From Euphorbia lathyris (Eukaryota > Streptophyta > Magnoliopsida > Malpighiales > Euphorbiaceae), in the NCBI RefSeq assembly GCF_963576675.1, contig NC_088918.1, forward strand, positions 30,847,501 through 30,911,500: 64,000 bases of DNA. The letters run 5' to 3'. The notes under the pieces are model-generated. The model was not told the origin of the DNA, made no database searches, and was given only the letters and a program-made list of their open reading frames with translations. The position numbers were made by a program, and so were the translations under genes. Below are positions 1 through 10,648 of the stretch, in pieces (the stretch's first letter is position 1; the number at the start of each line of letters is the position of its first letter).

Positions 1-340
1 TTGCACCAATTGCATATCAATTTGTTCTAAAAAAAATGATATAATGTTTTTTTATAATTTAATAATAAAATTTGAGATTAATATTTATAAATTTGGTCTT
101 TGAAAATATTAGAGTAAAAAATTTAAAAAATTCACCGAATTTATAAATATTAATAATTTTTTACTCTAATTCGTACAAATGACAGTATATTTTTAATATT
201 TTTTTCTTATTTTTTTCACATCCCAACATATGTTTGTGATTTGTTACTGATAAAATAACGCATGTGTGAAGTGTAGATGACAAGATTCATGACCGAGAAA
301 ATAGTTTGATGAATTATTTCTCAAATTGACCCAATTTATC
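1..340. other. AT-rich intergenic sequence, no gene seen
   Basis: This stretch is very AT-rich with runs of A and T and no open frame of note. I see no recognisable terminal repeats or coding similarity. It may be part of the repeat-rich region that follows, but nothing in it supports a specific call. Confidence 0.6.
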
Positions 341-462
341 AACGTTAGGGGTAAAATTGCTCTTGGCTTCCAACATTAGGGATAAAATTGTACCATTTTA
401 GACGTTAGGGGTAAAATTGCTCCTAACCCAAAACGTTAGGGGTATTTTTGCACCTTAACCCT
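341..462. repeat. Four-copy 30-bp tandem repeat (ACGTTAGGGGTA core)
   Basis: A unit built on ACGTTAGGGGTAAAATTGC starts near 341, 372, 402 and 432, so the period is 30-31 bp. The second copy (ACATTAGGGATA) and the last (GGGGTATTTTTGC) are diverged. The array lies directly before a long inverted repeat. No coding role is visible. It is either a short minisatellite or the subterminal repeat of an unidentified DNA transposon. Confidence 0.75.
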
Positions 463-463
463 A

Positions 464-697
464 AAAACAATAAGTTCTAAACAATTCTAAATATTAAAAA
501 ATTACAACAAGTCAATTCGTCCGGTTCCATGAAATAATAATAATTAAAATGTAAAATTGGAAAAATAAATTCACACGTAAGCATGTGAACAGTCTTTCTT
601 AAATCTATCACACATCGATTCATTGAGGAATGGAACCGGACGAATTGGCTTGTTGTAATTTGTTAATATTTAGAATTCTTTAGAACTTATTGTTTTT
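464..697. repeat. Long imperfect inverted repeat (MITE-like foldback)
   Basis: The left arm (464-530) and right arm (630-697) are near-perfect reverse complements over about 65 bp. Both include the block ATTCGTCCGGTTCCAT or its complement. A spacer of about 100 bp separates them and itself holds an AT-rich block reused downstream. There is no coding capacity. The shape fits a miniature inverted-repeat element or a foldback created by inverted duplication. I could not define a target-site duplication. Confidence 0.7.
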
Positions 698-719
698 AAC
701 ACATGTTTGATACTTAATG

Positions 720-1035
720 TATATTATTTAATTATAATGTTAATAATTATAATTCAAATTATAATGTTAATAATTATAATATTTAGAATTTTTTAGAATA
801 ATTATAATATTTATAATAATAATAATTAAAATGTAAAATTGGAAAAAAAATTCACACGTGGGAATGTGAACATCACGCCTCACATTATTTAATTATAATG
901 TTAATAATTATAATTCAAATTATAATGTTAATAATTATAATTTTTTAGAATAATTATAATATTATAATTGTTTAAAATAATAATAATTAAAATCTAAAAT
1001 TGAAAAAAAAAATTACACTGGGGCATGTGAACATT
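720..1035. repeat. AT-rich tandem duplication of about 157 bp
   Basis: Two neighbouring copies of an AT-rich segment are visible. Blocks with AATTATAATGTTAATAATTA appear near 730 and near 890, and each is followed by an AATAATAATAATTAAAAT block (near 821 and 978) and then a TTCACAC..CATGTGAAC segment. A third copy of that second block lies inside the foldback near 533. The register (821 to 978) gives a period of about 157 bp. Confidence 0.65.
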
Positions 1036-1037
1036 AT

Positions 1038-1123
1038 GCCTCACCACGTGGTGAGGCGTGTTGTTCACACGCCCCACCACGTGGTGAGGCATGTGACTAT
1101 CACGCCTCACCACGTGGTGAGGC
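1038..1123. repeat. Array of three 20-bp perfect or near-perfect palindromes (CACGTG core)
   Basis: GCCTCACCACGTGGTGAGGC occurs at 1038-1057 and 1104-1123. A one-base variant (GCCCCACC...) lies at 1071-1090, so the spacing is exactly 33 bp. Each copy contains the G-box hexamer CACGTG. The unit length is divisible by three and the motif is its own complement, so both strands show short open frames repeating Pro-His-His-Val-Val-Arg. I regard these as by-products of the repeat. The array could bind bZIP/bHLH factors or extrude as hairpins, but no gene lies next to it. Confidence 0.85.
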
Positions 1124-1239
1124 ATGTGGTAGTCACATGCCCGTGTTTCGTAGAGAGAAAAAAAAATTTCAAAGACCAAAACCAATAAGGGCAGTTTGGT
1201 CATTTCATGGGGCTAGAGGTGGGAATTGGTGGCTTGATA

Positions 1240-2208
1240 TAACAACACCCTAAAAATATCATGGAAAAATTAAAAATGTCATTAAATAACTATAAAAGTA
1301 GATAGAAACAAAAAAACATAGTTTGAAATTTTAAATACTGGAAAAAATAAAATAAAAAATATCTTCAAATTTAAAAGAATATCAAGACAGGTTTTATCCA
1401 TGAAAAATCTTAAACTCTTTTAATTTTATAAAAATGGTGATGTTTTTTTAAATGTGTAGTTAAATTTTTTTAAATGAAAAAAAGAGTAAAAATGTCATTA
1501 CGTGAATATAAAAAGCAACAAAAATTAAAAAGTGTCTGCAAATTTAAAAATATTAGGATATTTTCCATCGATACAAAATGTAAACTGTCTTTAATTTAAA
1601 CAAAAATGTTGACACTTTTTCCTAATATATAGTTAATTTTTTAAAAAATAGCAACAAAAAACGAAAAAGCAAACGAGACACAAATAGAAGAAGTGTTGTT
1701 TAAGTTATTAAATATGGGGACAAAACTAAAAAGCATCTCCAATTAGAAAATACCGGGACACTTTCTAACGACACAAAATCTAAACTGTCATTAACAAAAA
1801 AAATCTATCGACGCTTTTTTCCAAATGTGAAGTTAAATTTTTAAAAATGGCAACAAAAAATTAATAGCGTCATTAAGTGAGTATAAAAGGTGACACAAAT
1901 AAAAATGCGTGGTTGAATTTTCAAATTACGGATAAAAAATAAAAATTATATTCAAATGAAAAATATAGGGACACTTTTTTGGAACGAAAATTTTAAATCG
2001 TCGTTAGCTTATAAAAATGTCGATGCTTTTCTTAAAAGCGTGGTTAATTTTTAAAAAATACCATCAAATGGTAAAAAGCGCCGTTAAATGACAATAAAAC
2101 CCGACAAAAATATAAAAGTGTAGTTAAATTTAAAGATATAGAGACACATGTGAAAAAACATCGCTAAAAAAGTGTCGTAATAGACTTTTTTTTTTTTTTT
2201 TTGTAGTG
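1240..2208. mobile_element. Probable CACTA (EnSpm) transposon end with subterminal repeats
   Basis: The segment ends at 2208 in a T-run followed by TTGTAGTG. Read on the other strand this is CACTACAAAAAA, the classic plant CACTA terminus. Upstream, many degenerate subterminal motifs of the type GACACTTTTT, AAAAGTGTCGT and AAAAGCGCCGTTAAATG recur on both strands about every 30-100 bp, as subterminal transposase-binding arrays do. No transposase frame and no opposite CACTA end is seen in the window, so this is a truncated or non-autonomous copy. The left limit is approximate. Confidence 0.55.
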
Positions 2209-2591
2209 ATACACCTAGTACTCACATTTGTTATAAGCCTTTTCTTTATACATTATGTGTCTTAGAAACAAAAAATACTACCCACAATTTCTTTTTTTGA
2301 AGCAAACCACAATTTTTTAAGAAAACAAAAAACTAACACTTTCGGAAACAATAATTTGGCTATTTTTTTACTCCTGTTGAGAGTTTGCTCCTATTGAGAG
2401 CTCTTTTCTCTTCTCTTTCTTTGAGTGGTTAGGGTTTCGTCGTTCGATTTGCACAGGCCAAGCTTCACTTCCTGTTCGTAGTCGAAATTCTTTCTTGGCT
2501 TTCTTCTTTGCTCCATCTGGCAAGGGCGACATTCCATTTTTTTGTATTTTCTGTTTCCTCTGTGTTCTTCCGAGTTTCACCAATTGCTCCT
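2209..2591 (+). other. Possible LINE 5' leader, no gene
   Basis: Between the CACTA-like end and the first LINE frame there is no coding signal on either strand. From about 2370 the sequence becomes pyrimidine-rich (CTCTTTTCTCTTCTCTTTC) and leads without break into the LINE ORF1 start at 2592. It is therefore plausibly the LINE 5' untranslated region. The exact LINE 5' end cannot be placed. Confidence 0.4.
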
Positions 2592-2842
2592 ATGGACGCC
2601 CAATTGCAGCAGCTAACCAACGCCGATGATGGCTTCGAGTTCGGAGCTGAGGCGGAGGGGACGGCGCGGTGGTCGATTATAGTCTCTGTCTGGTGGGTTC
2701 ACTTCTGACCGACCACAATTTCAATTTTGAAGTATTTAAACACCGGATGACCAACATTTGGAGGCCGGGGAAGGGTCTCGCCATTTCGGAGCTGGAAGGT
2801 AAGCTGATGTTGTTCGGATTTTTCACCAGTTTGACTTGAGGT
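2592..2842 (+). pseudogene. LINE ORF1, N-terminal part (DUF4283-like)
   Basis: The likely start is the ATG at 2592 (MDAQLQQLTNADDGF). The frame then shifts, but a neighbouring frame reads NFEVFKHRMTNIWRPGKGL, the conserved segment of the DUF4283 domain of plant LINE ORF1. A second frameshift near 2815-2830 is needed to join HQFDLRWV to the continuation at 9719. In the family ORF1 is an RNA-binding chaperone that coats the LINE transcript. At least two frameshifts and the LTR-element insertion make it non-functional. Confidence 0.75.
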
Positions 2843-2847
2843 GGGTG

Positions 2848-4480
2848 TGATGTCGTGACGCCTACTAGTATAGTGGATATGGTAAATGGATAAGATATAA
2901 GTAAGTTGCTATGTGTGTGCTTTAAACTCTACTAGATGCTACAACGTAGGGGCAAGTGTACCTCGTCATATCAAGTAATAATCCGGTTAAGACCGGGTAT
3001 CGAATCCGCGGGATTTATAACCACATGTATTCAACTACTCGGTTCTATTCGTTATCTAAGCGGTGAATACTTTAGGTTGGTTTGGGTGACGACTACAAAC
3101 TACTCCTAAACTATGGTGAGACAGATTTATATAACCAAAACTCTAAAGAAGTGATACGGGTGGCGATAAGTTATAAATATAATAAACAATGACTCCGAAC
3201 ATATGCGATTGATAATTTACTCTTGCAAAGATGACTACGTGTAGACCGACCGATCCGTGAAGTACTTAGATTACGTGGTTCCTCCTAAAGGCGTGTCTAA
3301 TGCGGGGGATCAGAAACTAGGGCCCGTAAGTTCCGTGGCTTGTCAATTCCTACGGTTTGCGGTGCGTCACTTTCGGTAGGGCATCACCTATATGGTTCCC
3401 AAAAGGTATCGGTAATCGTGTCCCCCTACATAATAATCAATTCTGAATATCAAAACAAGTAATAAATATCAACACGTATAGAGAAACAGAAATTACAAAT
3501 CATATATTATAAATATAGAACACGTAAAAGTGGAATACAACCAAGCCTACTACATAGGAAGAGCACAAGCTAATTAGCAAGTAGAAAGGGAAGAATCGGC
3601 CCTTGGAACCAGCTAACCGGACTCAAGGCCGTCTTGTAAGTCTTGGAGGTGGAACTCTCGAGCTTGGTGGAAGAGGGTGGAATGGAACTTCGGTGGAGTG
3701 ACAGAATAAGTGAACAAGCTCTCAAGGTGGTAGAGTTTGGTTACATAAAATCTGAATGAATGAAATGAGTGCTAATCACTCTTATTTATACACATCAAGT
3801 TCGGGGGTAAAATCGTAAATCCACAAGTTACAAGTAAGAATTCACATTGCAAATGCAGGTTTCACATGGCAGGCCCGTGTGGATGGGAGCACGCCCCACG
3901 TGTCTGTCAATTACCCATCCCGTTGATGATTTCTCCTACACGTGGACTGATTTCAGAAGAGTTGACTCAACCACGCTCCGCGTAGACCGGAGTACGCCCC
4001 GCGTGGTTGAGCTCTTAGAACTTGATATTGCAGAATTGCTTCTTTACGCCCCGCGTGGTTGAGCTCCTGGAACAATTGTCACTATTTCACACATTGCACG
4101 CCCCATATGCTCTGCTCTACACCCGGAGTGGTTGGTGTTCATTGTGTGGGAACGTGCAGGTTGACTACCGTGACTTTGTGGGAATTGCACAGTAATGTGG
4201 TACGCTCCGCGTATAGCATTCTACGCCCCGCGTGCTTTGCATCATTAATCTTTTATTTGTTCGTTCTTAACCCGTACCTGCAAAATACGACTTACGAGTA
4301 CCAAATTAGCTTGATGTTTTATTTTTTTGAAATTAATCAAAAGAAAAGGAAATTTTCAAAAGTAAAAAATTTATTTTTATTTTATTATTTATTTAAAAAC
4401 ACACTTATTTTTGTTATTAAACTTAATTATTAATTAAACCGTAAATCACACAAAAAGATAGGGACAAAACGTCCTTATCA
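2848..4480 (-). repeat. 3' LTR of the non-autonomous gypsy element
   Basis: In window sense it begins TGATGTCGTGACG and ends CTTATCA, so it has TG...CA ends. A TATA-like TATAAATAAG (minus; 3781-3790) is present. The 3900-4240 part holds repeated GC-rich motifs of the form ACGCCCCGCGTGG or ACGCTCCGCGTA. On the minus strand the interior side has a short purine tract (CCGAGGAGGT, 4481-4490) suited to second-strand priming. Confidence 0.88.
3781..3790 (-). promoter_or_regulatory. TATA-like box in LTR of the non-autonomous gypsy
   Basis: The minus-strand reading TATAAATAAG lies in the LTR. An identical context occurs in the other LTR near 9008. In the 5' LTR it would position the start of element transcription. 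No expression evidence is available. Confidence 0.4.
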
Positions 4481-6563
4481 ACCTCCTCGGACTTTAAAGT
4501 TTTACTTGTCCTCCGGTTGGTTTAACCAAGTGCATGATTTCAACACCAAGGTTATATGAAAAGTTTTCAATGAGCACTTACGTGAGCAGATGAGTGGCCA
4601 AACTTATTCGAAACCTCCATGATCAAACTTGATAGGCAATATTAACGGGGATTGATCATTCTTTGAGAACTCAATTGTACCTAACCAAGGTATTTCACTC
4701 TTAACACTCAATTTTTGGTGGGTTGGTGTTTGTACGCTCTTATTTGTACTTACGCAAAGTCATCCCGAGTTTGCATATTCATCCGAGTTTTTCCACCTAT
4801 ATTATGGTCGGGCGGTATTAAAAAGGAACCCGGAGGGGTGTTGTAATGTAGGTGGGCTTTTTAATGGTGAGTGGTTAATATTTAGGGACTCGAGTTCGAA
4901 TACTGATTTTGGTGATTGCATCATCTTTTCGTTATTTTGCCCTAGCAAGCATGAAAGATGGATTTTGAAATTGCTCGAGTGGAGCTTGAGAATGCCTATT
5001 TTGCTCTCTATTTTCGCTTTATTCATTTTTCCTTTCTTTTTATCCGAGAGTGGCACAAAAACTATTTCAAAGATTACTTGTGCTTTCTTGCTAGAGACTT
5101 AGCTTGTTTCGGATCTTTTTGATGCATTTGATTTTAGTATTCGAACAAGAGGAAAAAGGGTTATGTGTTAAAAAGGGGTGAGCAAAGAATTTGGTTAATG
5201 GGCTCGAGGGGGCTTCCTAGAGGTTTATGAAAATGAAGAAAAATAATTAAGAAAGAATTAGCCTAAGTGGGTTCGTTTTATCATCTATTGCCCTTTTTAC
5301 CAAAACAAGTATACTTAACCCGGTATTTAATGCAAACTCTATGAATTAAGTGAAGCAAAAGCCCTCAAATTGTCTGTGAAGAAAAATAGAGTTCTCGTAC
5401 GAACTCTTTTAGGCTCAAAAATACCTCACATTAATTTTGGGTTAAATTGTGTACGTTCAAGTTCTCATAAAAAAATTCAAAAATCCCGTCTTTATTGGCT
5501 TTTTAAATTTCACTATAGAGATCACTCGTGGGTTAGGACTCGTTGCTCTTGTTAAGTGCAAATGTTGACTCTGCATAAATTCCCTAGCTTCGAAACCAAG
5601 ACTTAAACTTCTTAATTAAACCGATCCTTTGTATTTAAACGTTTGTACTTTTAAGGACAAACAATGGAACTTTCAATTTATTTTCGAGGAAGGTGATGTG
5701 TCGGAAGAATTTTTGAACTAATAATGTAGTTTAATCATTTTGTTTTATTATTTTTTTTATTTTTCTTTTTGTTAGTGCAAAACAAACTACTAGTGCAGGG
5801 TTGCACGACCCTCCGCGTGACTTAAATAGACTTTAATTTCAAAAACGTCTTAAATTAAAAACAAAAACAAAAACAAGGACACGAAAACATAAAATAAAAG
5901 GGGTAATGTAAGTTGACAAAAACCCTACATGTCTGTTTCCACGTGGGGTGTAGTGGTGGGTACGCTCCGCGTGACATGCCTCTTACCACATTTTTTCTGG
6001 CAGGGACCTGTTCACGCGGGGCTTGGCCACAGGCACGCTCCGTGTGAACTGCCTTTTAGCGTTTTATCATTGGCAGAGACCCGTTTATGCGGGGCTTGCC
6101 TATTTGCACACCCCGCGTGAACTTTGGATTTTAAAAGGGATTTGTTTTTCTTTTGTGGGTTTTGTAATTTTTTTGTTAGTTATGATTGAGGTTTTAATTA
6201 AAATTGCAAAACGAGCACGAAAGAAAAATAAAACTCAAAAGGTGAAAAATCTTAAAAATCGAAAGGAAATGAAAACACGCAAAAAATGAAATTGAAAACA
6301 AATTGAAAACGTCTATGATACATATAAACAAAGGTTTGGAGAATGCAAATCGGTGCTACGTTTATAGTCGGAGTAGCTCGACTTTCTCAATGGGTGTGAC
6401 TATTGCAGGATGTCCGAATTAGAACCCGACGGATCCGAACCTTTCCGTTAAAGAGAGTTATTGCTTGTACGGATTCTCTATTTTTGGCTCGCAGGTTTTG
6501 CTCGGTATTTGTCGGGAGAGTTCCTAGCTGCCTCTCCTATTGTTGACGATTTAAATGAGCCAA
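4481..6563 (-). other. Non-coding interior of the non-autonomous gypsy
   Basis: This lies between gag and the 3' LTR. The pol genes would sit here in an autonomous relative, but no RT, integrase or protease motif can be read on either strand. Short open frames occur but have no recognisable content. The 5800-6120 part carries GC-rich motifs described separately. Confidence 0.65.
5805..6120. repeat. Interior copies of the CCGCGTG / GCGGGGC motif
   Basis: Motifs such as CCTCCGCGTGA (near 5810), ACGCTCCGCGTGAC (near 5961), ACGCGGGGCTTG (near 6014), ACGCTCCGTGTGAAC (near 6033), TGCGGGGCTTG (near 6088) and CACCCCGCGTGAAC (near 6108) alternate in both orientations. The same family of motifs occupies the LTRs (3890-4240 and 9100-9470). 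The GC-rich blocks stand out sharply from the AT-rich interior and pair with each other as inverted repeats. Confidence 0.7.
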
Positions 6564-7903
6564 TTAGTGACTCAAATCCCTGTAAAACACCTCATTATCA
6601 GCAAGGCGTGTTAGAATGCACTTAAGCAAGGAAGTTACCGATTGGCCTTGCACATTGTTGGGAGGTTGTGCATTTCGGCCATCGGAAACATTTTGTGATT
6701 GGCCTATCCCATGGTCCCTATATTCTTGATGAAATTTGGGTGGGGGCCTCAATACATTATTTTTATTGTCGTACGACAAGTTAGGATGTTGGTATCGAGG
6801 TCTCCACTCGTTATCATTATTATTGTGGTGGTGTGTGCTCGGGTAGGAGTTTGAGTTAGAGTTGTACCTTTGGTTACCTCCTACGTAACTTACATTTTCA
6901 GTATCGCTGACAAAAGGGCTACCGGCATGCCAATTGTGTCTATCATGATCCCCACCACAGTGATTATAGATCAGGACCTGTGCATCTTTGTTGAGGCTTA
7001 ATTGCGCTATCAAGGCGTCTAGTTTCTTATTCATCTAGACCATGGAACTCTTTGGACATCTTTCTCCATGGCAAACGCTTGATGTAGTGGTGGTCCGGCA
7101 AGCCGATCTTCTTGCCACTAGACACTCTTCCTTGTGAGCTTGTTGATGAGGTCATATGCTTCAATTGCCGATTTCCTAAACAGGTCCCCACCTGCTGCGG
7201 AATCCACGGTGGCACAATTAGTAGGCGTTAACCCATGATAAAAAGTACTTACAAGATCGTTCTTGGGGATGTCGTGGTGCGGGAAACTTCGAAGCAACTT
7301 TCAGAACCTCGCCCAAGCCATATGAAGGGCCTCGTATTCGAGTTACCGAAAGGAGGTGATGTCATTGTACAACTTTACCGTTTTGGAAGGTGGAAAGTAA
7401 TAAGAGAGGAACTCCTTCTTGAGCTCGTCCCATGACGTGATAGTTCCGGCTTCCAAAGAGTGCAACCACTCTAACGCTTGGCCTGTCAAAGAGAAAGGAA
7501 AAAGTTTTAGTCGTACGGCCTCAACCGGAACACCATTTTACCGAGAAGTATCGGCACACATAAGAAATTTATCAAGGTGTTTATTAGGGTTCTCATGAAG
7601 TTCTCATCTGAAGTGACCGAGTTGTTGGATCAATTGGATCATGCTAGTCTTGATTTCATATGTGTTGGCCGGGATGGTGGGGGCGACAATTCCGTTGCTA
7701 TTTTGTGGCCTATGTGGAGCTAGGATCTCCATCATTGTCCGTGTGTCGTTGCCTCCTCTGTTCCGGACGTTGTTCACCGGTGGGTTGGTTGGGTTGGCTT
7801 CATTGTTGACGTTGGCCATGTTTTCTCTCCGAATCCTACGAAGAGTACGTTCAATTTCAAGACCAATAGGAACGAGAGTATCACTCCGAGATCGGGTGAG
7901 CAT
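6564..7903 (-). pseudogene. gag pseudogene of the non-autonomous gypsy
   Basis: Reading leftward from the ATG at 7903 (MLTRSRSDTLVPIGLEIERTL), the frame passes through several stops. It still shows the Retrotrans_gag signature (for example RLKLFPFSLTGQALEWLHSL near 7450-7510). The C-terminal open part (7034 to 6564) has a degenerate knuckle (CGGDHDRHNW, with the first and last Cys positions lost) and a long Asn/Tyr/His-rich tail. Gag forms the particle in this family. Stops after GHFR and after the ADTSR, TSFR and PWSR blocks make this copy non-functional. Confidence 0.8.
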
Positions 7904-8033
7904 AAAGTATTAGAAAAATAAAGAAGAGAATATGAACAAGAAAGAATGTTGTTAGTATATAAACAATTTATACAAAAAGAATGCTTAGACTAACAATAAA
8001 ACGTTTTGGTCTAATATTGCGAGCAAATATAAA

Positions 8034-8050
8034 TCCCCGGAACGGCGCCA
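8034..8050 (-). other. Primer-binding site of the non-autonomous gypsy
   Basis: On the minus strand the sequence is TGGCGCCGTTCCGGGGA, a few bases inside the 5' LTR end. It differs by one missing base from the TGGCGCCGTTGCCGGGGA site of the Athila-like elements in this window. This site fixes the element's orientation. Confidence 0.8.
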
Positions 8051-8056
8051 AAAACT

Positions 8057-9713
8057 TGATGCAAGCGGCGCCTAGTAGTATAATGGATATGGTAAATGGA
8101 TAAGATATAAGTAAGTTGCTATGTGTGTGTGCTTTTGACTGTACTAGACACTACTACCTAGGGACAAGTGTACCCCGTCATATCAAGTAATAATCCGGTT
8201 AAGACCGGGTATCGAATACGCGGGATTTATAACCACATGTATTCAACTACTCGGTTCTATTCGTTATCTAAGCGGTGAATACTTTAGGTTGGTTTGGGTG
8301 ACGACTACAAACTACTCCTAAACTATGGTGAGACAGATTTATATAACCAAAACTCTAAAAAAGTGATACGGGTGGCGATAAGTTATAAATATAATAAACA
8401 ATGACTCCAAACATATACGATTGATAATTTACCCTTGCACAGACGACTATGTGTAGACCGACCGACCCGTGAAGTACTTAGACTACGTGGTTCCACCTAA
8501 AGGCGTGTCTAATGCGGGGGATCAGAAACTAGGGCTCGTAAGTTCCGTGGCTTATCAATTCCTACGGTTTCCGGTGCGTCACTTCTGGTAGGGCAGCACT
8601 TATATGGTTCCCAAAAGATAACCCAAAAGGGTGCTGGTAATCATGTCCCCCTACACAATAATCAATTATGAATATCAAAACAAGTAATAAATCTCAACAC
8701 GTATAGAGAGACGGAAATTGCAAATCATATATTATAAATATGGAACGTGTAAATGTGGAATACAACCAACCCTAGTACATAGGAAGAGTGCAAGCTAATT
8801 AGCAAGTAGAAAGGGAAGAATCAGCCCTTGGAACTAGCTAACCGGACTCAAGGCCGTCTCGTAGGTCTTGGAGGTGGAACTCTCGAGCTTGGTGGAAGAG
8901 GGTGGAACGAAACTTCGATGGAGTGACAGAATAAGTGAACAAGCTCTCAAGGTGGTAGAGTTTGGTTACATAAAATTTGAATGCCTCAAATGACTGCTAA
9001 TCACTCTTATTTATACACATCAAGTTCGGGGGTAAACTCATAAATACATAAGTTACAAGTAAGAATTCACATTTGCAATGCAGGTTTCACATGGCGCACC
9101 CCACGTGGATAGGAGCATGCCCCGCGTGTCTGTCAATTACCCATCCCGTTGATGATTTCTCCTACACGTGGACTGATTATGGAAGAGTTTACTCAACCAC
9201 GCTCCGCGTAGACCTGAGTACGCCCCGCGTGGTTAAGCTCCTGGAACTTGATATTGCAGAATTGCTTCTTTACGCCCCGCGTGGGTAGGCTCCTGGAACA
9301 ATTGTCACTATTTCACACCTTTCATGCCCCGCGTGCTCTGCTCTATGCTCCGTGTGGTTGGTGTTGACTGTGTGGGAATGTACAGGTTGACTGCCGTGAC
9401 TTAGTGGGAATTGCAGAGTTACATGGCACGCTCCGCGTGTAGCATTCTACGCCCCGCGTGCTTTGCATCATTAATCTTTTATTTGTTTGTTCTTAACCCG
9501 TACCTACAAAATGAGACTTATGAGTACCGAATTATCTTGATGTTTTATTTTTCTGAAATTAATCAAAAGCAAAGGAAATTCTCAAAAGTACAAAATTTAT
9601 TTTTATTTTATTATTTATTTAAAAACACACTTATTTTTGTAATTAAACTTAATTATTAGCTCAAAATTAAACTGTAAATCACTCTAAAAGATAGGGACAA
9701 AACATCCCTATCA
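8057..9713 (-). repeat. 5' LTR of the non-autonomous gypsy element
   Basis: This is the direct partner of 2848-4480, starting TGATGCAAGCGGCG and ending CCCTATCA in window sense. It carries the same TATA-like box (near 9008) and the same ACGCCCCGCGTGG motif series (9100-9470). Compared with its partner it has a small insertion around 8620 (CAAAAGATAACCCAAAAGGG region) besides point changes. Confidence 0.88.
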
Positions 9714-9718
9714 GGGTG

Positions 9719-10648
9719 CTTGATAATAGTTTGTGGACATTTGATAACCATTTGTTGATCCCCTATAACATGAAGGAGGGAGAGCAGCCAGCTGAAGCAC
9801 ACTTGACCCATGTGAATTTTTGGGTTCAGGTATATGGTCTCACTCCGGGCCTATTTTCTGAAATGGTTACCATAGCTTTAGGCAATTTTGTGGGAGAGTT
9901 TGTAGGTTTTGATGAGAATAGTAAATGGTCACATGAATTGAGTTATCTCCGAATGAGAGTACGTCTGGATATTCGCAAGCCACTGAAATGAGAGAAGAAG
10001 GTTAGAAGAGCCGGAGCAGAGTGGCTAACAATCAAGTTCAGATATGAGAAGCTCCCTACTTTTTGCTTCATTTGTGGCCTCATCGGGCACCTCGACAGGC
10101 ACTGTGAAATCTTCTTGCAGTGCAAGGAGGAAGAGGTTGCTGGGCATTGGGATGTCTCACTTAAGGGCCCATTATGTAGAGCTAATTTACTTGGAGGGGA
10201 GAAGTGGATGAGAGACGATAGTATACTGAGCTAGAGTAGCAGTTCCAAGTCCGAAAGCGGTTCAAAAGAGACGGAACATGGAAAACAGCCTGAAGTGGTG
10301 CAGCGACAGAACCTTTGCCACTTGGCCCGTAACTTTGGTACTAGTATCTTTGAGCAGAGAGGTTCTGTAGTTACAGAAATTCAGGGGAAGCAAGCTGAAG
10401 AGGGGATTGAGGTTGCCGAGGAGAGAAAGAGGAGGAAGGGAGGGGAAGCCCCGGAGACAGTTCGGTGTGAAGATTTAATTAAGCCCGTTTCTCCACAGGC
10501 TATGGATGTGGATCAGATAGGAAAGGAAGAAACCAAGAGTAAAGCAAAAGGGCGTGCGAATCAGGAGAAAATCAATCCAAACATCAGACAAGGCTCCAAC
10601 CAACAGCAATCTCTATCGGCGGATGCTAACGTCTGCCACTCGTCATGA
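9719..10648 (+). pseudogene. LINE ORF1, C-terminal part with CCHC zinc knuckle
   Basis: This continues DUF4283 from the 2842 side (LDNSLWTFDNHLLIPYN...VQVYGLTPG). A stop after RKPLK (near 9990) and another near 10230 interrupt it. A knuckle, CFICGLIGHLDRHCE (about 10068-10112), has the CX2CX4HX4C spacing of zf-CCHC_4. The last part (10295-10648) is an open, charged, Lys/Glu-rich tail. The TGA at 10646-10648 overlaps the ATG of ORF2 (10645-10647). The role by family is RNP formation with LINE RNA. Not functional. Confidence 0.8.

Larger units (their letters stand above)
2848..9713 (-). mobile_element. Non-autonomous Athila/Tat-like gypsy element (gag only)
   Basis: Two direct LTRs (2848-4480 and 8057-9713) flank an interior of about 3.6 kb. 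The TSD GGGTG lies at 2843-2847 and 9714-9718, and the target is the ORF1 of an L1-type LINE. The orientation is minus: the primer-binding site sits beside the right-hand LTR, and gag remnants read leftward. No protease, RT, RNase H or integrase is recognisable, so it would depend on proteins in trans. A hand-aligned sample of about 500 bp of the two LTRs suggests about 5% divergence plus indels, so it is one of the older insertions here. Confidence 0.88.

Noticed and set aside
1038..1123. Regularly spaced repeats considered as a CRISPR-like array
   Set aside because: Only three units, the repeats are full palindromes, the spacers are about 13 bp, and the setting is a plant genome.
994..1203. 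Overlapping small frames on both strands encoding repeated Pro-His-His-Val-Val-Arg
   Set aside because: They are produced by 20-bp palindromes at a 33-bp step, so both strands give the same peptide; no start context or homologue supports a gene.
3847..4433. Plus-strand frames in the LTR of the gag-only gypsy, repeated at 9073-9659
   Set aside because: They lie within LTRs in antisense, their coding pattern comes from GC motif repeats, and they are not kept intact between the two LTRs.
5929..6289. Overlapping plus-strand frames in the gag-only gypsy
   Set aside because: They run through the GC-rich inverted motifs on the antisense strand of the element and show no recognisable domain.
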